Shown: positions 6,334 to 11,957 of the stretch, piece after piece | Position numbering within the stretch: position 1 is the first letter of the stretch | Layout of the letters: every line of letters starts with the position of its first letter | NCBI GenBank assembly: GCA_030150795.1 | Contig: JASLFF010000739.1 | Span: 1 to 11,957 of the forward strand | DNA length: 11,957 nt | From: Terriglobales bacterium | GTDB taxonomy: Bacteria; Acidobacteriota; Terriglobia; Terriglobales; Gp1-AA117 | Direction: 5' to 3' | Program-made: the position numbers and the translations under genes | Notes under the pieces: model-generated | Databases searched by the model: none | Told to the model about the DNA's origin: nothing | Seen by the model: the letters and a program-made list of their open reading frames with translations, nothing else

Positions 6334-9300
6334 ATGAAACGTGGTTTCGCGTTTGTCATGTTCGCTCTTGTTCTTTTTCTTTCCTGCAACGCGGCGCATG
6401 CCCAAATCAGCGCCGCAGAGGCCCAGCTCAACGGCTCAGTCCGCGACCAGACTGGAAGCATGGTGGTAAAAGCCGCCGTGACACTGCGCAACGTGGATAC
6501 AAACCAGGCTTATAAAACCACTTCCAACAGCGTGGGTTTTTACATCCTTACCAATGTTCCGCCGGGAAATTACGAACTGACGGCTGAGTCGCAGGGATTT
6601 GCCAAGTACTCCCAGACGGGCATTGTGCTGCGCGTGGCGCAGGTGGCAACGATTGACGTGAACTTGAAAGTGGCAGGCACTACGCAGGAAGTCACCGTAA
6701 ACACTGAGGCGCCGGTGATCGAGCCAACACGCACGGAAGTGAGCCAGGTGATTGAGACGCAACAAATCCAATCGTTGCCCATCTCTGGCCGGCTGTTTAC
6801 GGATTTTGCGCTGCTGAGTCCGGGAGTGACGACGGGAAGAATCAGCCTGCAATCCACGTTTACAGATCCTTCAGTCACGCGCATTTCGTTTGGCGGCCAG
6901 CGCGACCTGAACAACAGCGTGACGGTGGACGGCGCGGACAACATCAATACCGCTACCGGCTCGCAGCGTGCCACGCCTTCCCAGGAAGCGGTGAGCGAGT
7001 TCCGCGTGGTGAACAACAGTTTTGCCGCCGAGTACGGGCGCGCGCTGGGCGGGATTGTGAACATCGTGACCAAGTCCGGGACGAACGACGTTCATGGCTC
7101 GGTCTACGAATATTTCATGAACAACAAGCTCAACGCTGAACCGTTGCTGGCCGTGCCGGGCTTTGACAGGTTCCAGCAAAACCAGTTTGGCGCAACGCTG
7201 GGCGGGCCGCTCAAGAAAGACAAGACCTTTTACTTCCTGAACTATGAAGGCCAGCGGCGGGCGCAGTCGCCGCAATACCCTTCACTGCTTGTCAGTAACA
7301 TTGGGGCCATCAACGCGCTGAAGGCGAGCCTTGGCATCGCTCCGGAAAACCTGAATGTACTCAAAACTGCAGACGTGGATAACGGCTTCGTCAAGGTTGA
7401 CCACCAACTGTCCGACAAGAACCGCCTTTCAGCCCGCTACTCCATCCAGGACGCCAGCAACCTAAATATGCTGGTAGGCGAGACGCTAGACGGCGGCGGT
7501 GTTGGCGCGCCCAGCAGCGGACGCAACGGATCGCTGCGCGATCAGGACCTGGTGGGAACGCTTACCACCACGCTAACTGAAAACAAGGTGAATTCACTGC
7601 TGCTGCAATGGGCACGGCGTAACTACGGTTTTCTGGGCGTAACCGGCCAGCCGAACCTCGATGTTCCGAACCTGCTGCTGTTCGGCCACAACTTTGGGGC
7701 GTTTGATCGTTACAACGAAACGCGCATTCAAGCCTCAGATACTTTCTCCTGGGTCCACGGCAAGCACTACGCCAAGTTTGGAGTCGACACCAATTACGTG
7801 CGCAATTTTGTGATTTGGCCGGGCTTCACTCCAGCGCGCGTCATCTTCCCCAGCCTGGGCGACCTGCTGGCTTCCGGCAAGTCTGACTGGGGATCAACAC
7901 CCTGTCCCGCTCCGTTGGTCGGACTAGTGGCTCCGTGCCTTGCTGCTTTCTTCTGGGGCGCACCGATTGGCCCTGGGCCGTTCAATCCTAACGCGGCATC
8001 ACCTTCAGTCCCGACTACATGGAACCAGGCATTTCTCGCTTCTGAGGCCTCGAATTTCTTTGTCCACGTGAACCATAGCTATTTCGGGTTCTTTGCCCAG
8101 GACCAATACAAGATCACGCCGAAGTTGACGGTAAATTACGGACTTAGGTATGACGTGGAAGCGGGCCTTGGATTCTTTGTGAACGGCGATCATAACAATT
8201 TCCAGCCGCGTGTCGGTTTTGCTTACGCGCCGGATTCAAAGACGGTGATTCGCAGCGGATTCGGCATCTTTAATGACAAGTACAGCCTGACGTTCTTCTT
8301 TGTACCCGCGCCACAGCGCCCGCCCATAATCGCCGGGCTGCCGACGGCAAACAATCAGACGACCGGAACGTATCTGCTGAACAGCATCTTTCTGCCCACG
8401 CCATGCGTGATCGCAGGATGTCCGGCAGTGCCACCGGGATCTCCCTTGCCGCCTGGCACAGTGCCTCCGCCATTGTTGACCTCGGCATTTGAGAACTTGA
8501 TCAATAGCGGATCATTCCCCAACAATTCATTGTTTGCTCAGGGTGGAACAGCGGTCGATCGTAATTTGCGGTCGCCCTATACGGAGCAGGCCAACCTGGA
8601 AATCGACCGTACAATTGGCGGCGGGCTCACGATAAGCGCCGGTTATCTGTTTGTGGCCGGACATAAGCTGGTGCGTCCTATCGATCTCAACGTGGGGCCG
8701 CCGGTTGGAGTGCAACCGGGCACCGGCAAGGACATCTATGCGTTTGCCATTCACGATCCAAACATCCCCGCGCCGCCGGGAGGCTCCTCTGGGACGAATG
8801 GAATTTTCTACTTCACAGATTCAACCGGCAACAGCATCTATCACGGACTGACACTGCAGGTGATCGAGAAGGCGGGAAAGTATTTTTCGCTCAACGCAAA
8901 TTACACGCTCTCACACACATTGGATGACGGCACGTTTGTGACGTTTGTGAGCACCCCGCAATCGAATGCGCAGCGGAACCTGGAGCGCGCCAATTCCAAC
9001 CAGGACGCGCGGCATCGCTTTGTGGCGAATTTTACCGCCGATGCGCCACAAAGCACGTTCCTGCGCTACTTTCAGTTAAGCAGCATTATCACGTTACAGT
9101 CAGCGCGTCCGTTTACTCTGTTTGTGGGCTTCGACGCAAACAATGACGGCAACCCGGTAACAGACCGAGTGGGCAATTCTCCGCGCAACAGCTATCGCGG
9201 CGATAATTTGCAAACCGTTGACCTGCGGCTGGCGAGAGCGGTCCACATCGGAGAGCGGAAAGTACTGAACCTTTCCGTGGATGCGTTCAATCTTCTGAAC

Positions 9301-9471
9301 CATGCCAACATTGACGAGGTGTTTTCCGTTTACGGCGCGCCGGACTTTATTCCCAACCAGGTTCCAACACACTTTGGCGACGGCATCTCCGGACCAAGCG
9401 GAGCTGTTGGCGCACCCAGAACGGCCTTCAACACGCGGCAATTCCAATTAGGCGCGAAGTTTACTTTCTAG
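6334..9471 (+). CDS. Oar-like TonB-dependent outer-membrane protein with carboxypeptidase-regulatory-like domain
   Basis: A 1045-residue outer-membrane transporter of the large type typical of Acidobacteria. I chose the ATG at 6334 because GGAGG lies five bases upstream and a signal peptide starts there (MKRGFAFVMFALVLFLS, cleavage near AHA-QIS). An upstream in-frame start at 6205 would bury this signal. Residues about 31-112 are a CarboxypepD_reg-like beta-sandwich (LNGSVRDQTGSMV, NVPPGNYELTAESQGF). Residues about 118-255 are the plug, with GGQRDLNNSVTVDGADNIN and GGIVNIVTKSGTN. The rest is the beta-barrel, ending in FQLGAKFTF with the terminal Phe expected for Bam insertion. Two likely surface loops hold cysteine pairs (524/535 and 691/696). 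No TonB box is clear. Such proteins are thought to import polymers or peptides; the substrate cannot be read. It is flanked by terminators and so stands alone. Confidence 0.93.
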   Translation: MKRGFAFVMFALVLFLSCNAAHAQISAAEAQLNGSVRDQTGSMVVKAAVTLRNVDTNQAYKTTSNSVGFYILTNVPPGNYELTAESQGFAKYSQTGIVLRVAQVATIDVNLKVAGTTQEVTVNTEAPVIEPTRTEVSQVIETQQIQSLPISGRLFTDFALLSPGVTTGRISLQSTFTDPSVTRISFGGQRDLNNSVTVDGADNINTATGSQRATPSQEAVSEFRVVNNSFAAEYGRALGGIVNIVTKSGTNDVHGSVYEYFMNNKLNAEPLLAVPGFDRFQQNQFGATLGGPLKKDKTFYFLNYEGQRRAQSPQYPSLLVSNIGAINALKASLGIAPENLNVLKTADVDNGFVKVDHQLSDKNRLSARYSIQDASNLNMLVGETLDGGGVGAPSSGRNGSLRDQDLVGTLTTTLTENKVNSLLLQWARRNYGFLGVTGQPNLDVPNLLLFGHNFGAFDRYNETRIQASDTFSWVHGKHYAKFGVDTNYVRNFVIWPGFTPARVIFPSLGDLLASGKSDWGSTPCPAPLVGLVAPCLAAFFWGAPIGPGPFNPNAASPSVPTTWNQAFLASEASNFFVHVNHSYFGFFAQDQYKITPKLTVNYGLRYDVEAGLGFFVNGDHNNFQPRVGFAYAPDSKTVIRSGFGIFNDKYSLTFFFVPAPQRPPIIAGLPTANNQTTGTYLLNSIFLPTPCVIAGCPAVPPGSPLPPGTVPPPLLTSAFENLINSGSFPNNSLFAQGGTAVDRNLRSPYTEQANLEIDRTIGGGLTISAGYLFVAGHKLVRPIDLNVGPPVGVQPGTGKDIYAFAIHDPNIPAPPGGSSGTNGIFYFTDSTGNSIYHGLTLQVIEKAGKYFSLNANYTLSHTLDDGTFVTFVSTPQSNAQRNLERANSNQDARHRFVANFTADAPQSTFLRYFQLSSIITLQSARPFTLFVGFDANNDGNPVTDRVGNSPRNSYRGDNLQTVDLRLARAVHIGERKVLNLSVDAFNLLNHANIDEVFSVYGAPDFIPNQVPTHFGDGISGPSGAVGAPRTAFNTRQFQLGAKFTF

Positions 9472-9491
9472 ATTTGTGATGAATGTTTTCA

Positions 9492-9521
9492 GAGACGGCG
9501 CTTCCGCGCCGTCTTTTTTTT
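9492..9521 (+). terminator. Strong intrinsic terminator of the TonB-dependent gene
   Basis: AGACGGCGC (9493-9501) and GCGCCGTCT (9506-9514) form a nine-pair GC-rich stem around the tetraloop TTCC, followed by eight T in a row (9514-9521). It begins 20 bases after the stop. The opposite strand reads a GGAA loop but has no T-run, so it would not efficiently stop the convergent gene. Confidence 0.93.
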
Positions 9522-9555
9522 GTACGGGTATGTTGTTTGAAAGGCGCACCGAGGT

Positions 9556-10365
9556 TTAATTTTGGGTGCGGAACGGCAGCTTGAATTTGTGGGCAATCTC
9601 CGGCCAGTACTCGCGAAGGACGTCCCACGCCATATCATTCGCCACGCTATAGCCGACGCGGCTTGCCGTAGGGCCAAAACCGCGCGGGTTTCCGGGGTGG
9701 TAAAGATTGCTTAGCGCTTTGGAGCTTACCGTCCCAAACCATTCAGAATAATTCGGCATAAGCTTGCCTGAATCGCTCTGCGTAACAAACCTGTGCGCCA
9801 GCGCATGGCCAATCCGCGACTGCGTTGAGCCTTGACCAAGGCGGTAATAGCGCGGGTCTTGCCGGAAAAGGGCCGGATAGAGAAAGATGCCAAAGAAGTC
9901 GCCGGTAGCATTATCAGTTACTGCGGCGCCAAAGCGCTTTCCATAACCGGCAGCGCCCATCTGGTAGCTGGGATCGTCCTTATCTAACTGCGCGGTAGCG
10001 GCATCCCAGGCTGCACCAACATAGTTCAGCGGATCAGCAGTGCTTTCCACGAACATGTGGAATTTGTCTGAGGCGGAAAGCGCGCAAGGGCGCAGATCGC
10101 TCTTGTGGCGCGGAATGTGGACTGTGGTGCTTTCCAGCCGCTGAGAAAATCGTGCAACCACCTGGCTGAGCGGGCCGTTGTAATCATCGATATCAAACGG
10201 CTCAATGGGATGGATGCACGGCTGCTTTGCGGGAGTGATCATCGATGGGGGGACCAGCGAGAGCGCGGGCGTCATATTATTGAGCCGCGGTACGGGCTGG
10301 CCGCAGGCCATCGTAGTTGCCAGCAGCATTGCCAGGAACGCGAATTGTCTTCGCAAGCCCTTCAT
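9556..10365 (-). CDS. Exported protein of unknown function (acidobacterial family)
   Basis: A 269-residue protein beginning with a signal sequence (MKGLRRQFAFLAMLLATTMA). Cys21 follows directly, but TMAC is a poor lipobox, so lipoprotein status is uncertain. After a Pro-rich linker, the conserved-looking core runs from about residue 96: LSASDKFHMFVESTADPLNYVGAAWDA, then GAAGYGKRFGAAVTDNATGDFFG, the DPRYYRLGQGSTQSRIGHALAH segment, and PNYSEWFGTVSSKALSNLYHP. I have the impression of similar exported proteins in Acidobacteria, some fused to carboxypeptidase-regulatory-like domains, but no function is known to me. The Gly/Ala-rich amphipathic stretches could sit at a membrane. Its ribosome site is weak. 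It is convergent with the TonB-dependent gene and divergent from the thioredoxin-like gene. Confidence 0.82.
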   Translation of the reverse strand: MKGLRRQFAFLAMLLATTMACGQPVPRLNNMTPALSLVPPSMITPAKQPCIHPIEPFDIDDYNGPLSQVVARFSQRLESTTVHIPRHKSDLRPCALSASDKFHMFVESTADPLNYVGAAWDAATAQLDKDDPSYQMGAAGYGKRFGAAVTDNATGDFFGIFLYPALFRQDPRYYRLGQGSTQSRIGHALAHRFVTQSDSGKLMPNYSEWFGTVSSKALSNLYHPGNPRGFGPTASRVGYSVANDMAWDVLREYWPEIAHKFKLPFRTQN

Positions 10366-10506
10366 TTTCTGTGGTCCAAGAGAAGCGGAACGCGGAACCC
10401 AACTACTTTATCAATAGATGCGCCTTCGAAAAGTTTAAGAATTGTTACGTTTGGCCCTGCACCGGTTAACTTTGCAGTTACTAGCCGTCTGCGTAAGTTC
10501 AACAAA

Positions 10507-10560
10507 TCAAGGCCCTTTTCAACGAAAAACCGAGTGTCTTTTCCGCTTTCAGGGCCTTGA
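10507..10560. repeat. 10-bp inverted repeat in the divergent intergenic region
   Basis: TCAAGGCCCT (10507-10516) and AGGGCCTTGA (10551-10560) are perfect inverted copies separated by 34 bp. They lie upstream of the selenoprotein promoter and upstream of the divergent exported-protein gene. The arms could be paired operator sites or a cruciform/RNA hairpin; no T-run follows on either strand. The rest of 10366-10638 shows no convincing gene. Confidence 0.5.
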
Positions 10561-10590
10561 ACGCCACTTCCTGTAACTTGAGACACCAGT

Positions 10591-10618
10591 TTGCGCTCGC
10601 CCGGAACGGATTTATAAT
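10591..10618 (+). promoter_or_regulatory. Candidate promoter of the thioredoxin-like selenoprotein gene
   Basis: A perfect TATAAT (10613-10618) is preceded after 16 bp by TTGCGC (10591-10596), a weak -35. Transcription would begin near 10625. The leader would be about 14-17 bases and contain the GGGGG (10629-10633) that serves as ribosome site for the ATG at 10639 or 10642. Confidence 0.5.
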
Positions 10619-10638
10619 TGCGCGCGCTGGGGGCCCTC

Positions 10639-11862
10639 ATGATGAAAGCCAGTATGAGTTCCGGTCTGCTCCTTATTCTTCTGCTCGTCGTTGTTCCTGC
10701 GACAGCCAAAGAACTGCGCGCCACCATTGTTTATGACGACACTGCAACTGATCTGACCTCAGCGCGTGAAGATGCCGGCCAACTCTGGATTACGAGTGCC
10801 GACCTGAAGCGCGCGACGCGGTTTGAAGTAAAGCCGCAAGGCGTGTGCCGCGACGAACTCTGCTTTCCGCTGCCTAAGGTCCGGCAACAGGAATTCATCC
10901 GCAAGACGCCGCCAGTGACATGGTTCAACATGACCGCGTTTGCCTCGCTCGTCCACCAGCCGGTAGCGTATGATCCCGCGCTCGCAACCTGGTATTTTGG
11001 CTTGCGCTCTGATCAGCGCCAGCAGCTCAGCTCACTGCAAGCGCCGGATTTTGCTCTGCCTGATCTGCAGGGAAAGCTGCATCGGCTCTCCGATTTTCAC
11101 GGGAAAAAAATCCTGCTGGTTACATGGGCCAGTTGGTGAGGATGCCGCTTTGACCTGCCGGGCTGGCAGGCAATCTACCAGCAGTTAAAAGACAAGAATT
11201 TTGAAATCATTTCCGTAGCGCAGGATACCGGCGGAGCCAAAGATGCCGGGCCGTGGATCGATCCGTTGAAATATGTCTCAGCGAAACCTGATTTGCCGAA
11301 GGAGACAGTTGAGACCGCAAAGAATATCGGCCCGCTGACTTACACCGTGCTCATCGATGAGAAGCACCTAGTCTCCAAGCTTTACAACATGGTCAACGTG
11401 CCCACAGGCGTCTGGATCAACGAGCAAGGGCGCATCGTGCGTCCCAATGAAGTTGCGTTCGTTGACGACCGCTTCAAGAATTTCACCGGCATGGACTCCG
11501 CGCCGTATCTCAACGCGCTGAAAGACTGGGTGGAAAAAGGCGACAAAAGCGCTTACGTAATGAGTGAAGACCATCTGCGCGAAAAATTGACAGCGCACGA
11601 TCCCAACATAGCGCAGGCTACGGCGGAATTCGGTCTCGGCGAACAGCTTTATAAGTCCGGCCACCCGACTGAAGCGATTGCGCACTTCAAGGAAGCGCAG
11701 CGTTTGAATCCGAAGAGCTGGAATTACAAGCGCCAGGCTTATGCGCTGACCAGCGAGAAGGATTACGGGACAACATTCCGCGATGAGGTACAGAAAATCG
11801 GCGGGAGCAAGGTTTACTATCCGCCGCCGGAATTGACACCCTCAGAGAAGAAACAAAATTAA
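10639..11862 (+). CDS. Exported thioredoxin-fold (TlpA/redoxin-like) protein, probable selenoprotein with in-frame UGA
   Basis: One frame runs 408 codons with a single internal TGA at 11137-11139 (residue 167). Residues 1-23 are a signal peptide (hydrophobic LLLILLLVVV, cleavage after ATA). Residues 24-125 are an unrecognised N-domain with a CRDELC pair (Cys70, Cys75). The redoxin domain opens with APDFALPDLQGKLHRL (135-150), strand KILLVTWASW, then TGA, then GCRFDLPGW. The cis-Pro loop is VNVPTGVWI (Pro255). A TPR-like helical pair occupies about 325-360. In TlpA/ResA relatives WASW is followed by the active-site Cys, so the TGA replaces that catalytic Cys, and a SECIS-like hairpin follows it. 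I infer selenocysteine insertion, giving U-G-C. The role would be periplasmic thiol/disulfide or peroxide chemistry. Alternatives are a recent Cys-to-stop mutation or a base-call error. The start may be 10639 or 10642. A standard caller would end the gene at 11139. Confidence 0.82.
11137..11173 (+). promoter_or_regulatory. UGA codon with putative bacterial SECIS element
   Basis: Downstream of the UGA (11137-11139), CCTGCC (11154-11159) pairs perfectly with GGCAGG (11165-11170) around the five-base loop GGGCT (11160-11164). TTG (11150-11152) pairs with CAA (11171-11173) below it, leaving A11153 bulged. The UGA-to-loop distance is 20 nt and the loop starts with GG. The published bacterial SECIS model asks for a spacing of about 16-37 nt, a small loop and a G in its first two positions; all three are met. 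A bulge in the stem also recalls the E. coli fdhF element. A rival pairing, 11162-11166 with 11178-11182, is weaker. Confidence 0.7.
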
Positions 11863-11863
11863 C

Positions 11864-11892
11864 CACAAAGGACACGAAGAAACACGAAGGGG
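11864..11892. repeat. Short imperfect tandem repeat CAC(A/G)AAGR
   Basis: Three near-identical units stand head to tail right after the selenoprotein stop: CACAAAGGA (11864-11872), CACGAAGAAA (11873-11882) and CACGAAGGGG (11883-11892). From memory, intergenic sequences of this CACAAAGG/CACGAAGG type recur in many soil-bacterial genomes. The role is unknown. It contains no terminator. Confidence 0.55.
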
Positions 11893-11906
11893 AGATCGGG
11901 AGAGAA

Positions 11907-11939
11907 ATCTGTTGGCGAAAGGGGTAGCGACCCACAGAT
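11907..11939. other. Hairpin-capable sequence at the right edge
   Basis: ATCTGTTGG (11907-11915) can pair with CCCACAGAT (11931-11939) with one mismatch around a 15-base loop. No T-run follows before the window ends, so it is not a recognisable terminator. It could be part of a dispersed repeat continuing beyond the edge. Confidence 0.3.
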
Positions 11940-11957
11940 CAGTATGGTCGGCTTAGT

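Noticed and set aside
10618..10638. TTG start at 10618 for the thioredoxin-like gene
   Set aside because: It overlaps the candidate -10 element and precedes the GGGGG ribosome site; the ATG at 10639 or 10642 gives a normal signal peptide.
10362..10727. 121-codon minus-strand open frame across the intergenic region
   Set aside because: It spans the promoter region and the start of the selenoprotein gene, shows no domain or signal peptide, and has no ribosome site that I can see.
11162..11182. Alternative hairpin GCTGG/CCAGC downstream of the UGA
   Set aside because: It has only five pairs, an 11-base loop starting with CA, and excludes the stronger six-plus-three pair stem that fits the SECIS rules.
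11266..11862. A separate small gene starting with TTG at 11266, with the upstream gene ending at 11139
   Set aside because: It is in the same frame as the upstream part, lacks a ribosome site, and starts in the middle of a thioredoxin fold. Reading through the TGA restores a complete domain.
1..11957. CRISPR array, prophage or insertion sequence
   Set aside because: No regularly spaced repeats, transposase, integrase or terminal inverted repeats were seen anywhere in the window.

Overview
The window most likely comes from an Acidobacteriota (Koribacter/Solibacter-like) chromosome. Three things point there: a very large Oar-type TonB-dependent protein with an N-terminal carboxypeptidase-regulatory-like domain, an M56/BlaR1 membrane peptidase whose C-terminus is a TIGR03435 domain (a family abundant in Solibacter and relatives), and an exported unknown protein of a type I associate with this phylum. 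Base composition is moderately GC-rich and even across the window. I see no transposase, integrase, tRNA, rRNA or CRISPR array. The phylum assignment rests on family recognition, not on a marker gene.

Layout. Positions 1-990 hold a minus-strand pair: an alpha/beta hydrolase followed, 10 bases later, by the 5' end of a small exported protein that runs off the left edge. A 224-bp intergenic region with promoter-like elements and a 12-bp palindrome separates this pair from polX (1215-2978), a complete family X DNA polymerase with a C-terminal PHP domain. A Pro-rich, single-span membrane protein follows (3052-3684). A strong promoter with a BlaI/MecI-like operator then drives blaI and a blaR1-like gene, which overlap by four bases (3813-6061). 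That operon ends at an intrinsic terminator. A separate promoter precedes the TonB-dependent protein (6334-9471), which ends at a second, very clear intrinsic terminator. A minus-strand exported protein of unknown function (9556-10365) lies convergent to it.

The most interesting locus is the last one. From 10639 to 11862 one reading frame encodes a 407-residue exported thioredoxin-fold (TlpA/redoxin-like) protein. The frame is interrupted only by an in-frame TGA at 11137-11139. That TGA falls exactly where the first active-site cysteine belongs, giving WASW-U-G-C-R. A hairpin with a GG-starting loop begins just downstream, 20 nt from the TGA to the loop, and fits the bacterial SECIS model. 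The simplest reading is a periplasmic selenoprotein with a U-x-C redox motif, which a standard gene caller would split into two fragments. It could instead be a Cys-to-stop pseudogene, but the 241 codons after the TGA are intact and carry the cis-Pro loop and a TPR-like segment.

Regulation that can be read from the sequence: BlaI probably represses its own operon through the operator between its -35 and -10 elements, and the M56 protein would be the membrane protease that relieves repression. Here the penicillin-binding sensor of classical BlaR1 is replaced by TIGR03435, so the signal is probably not a beta-lactam. The TonB-dependent gene has its own promoter and lacks a recognisable BlaI operator, so its link to that system is positional only.
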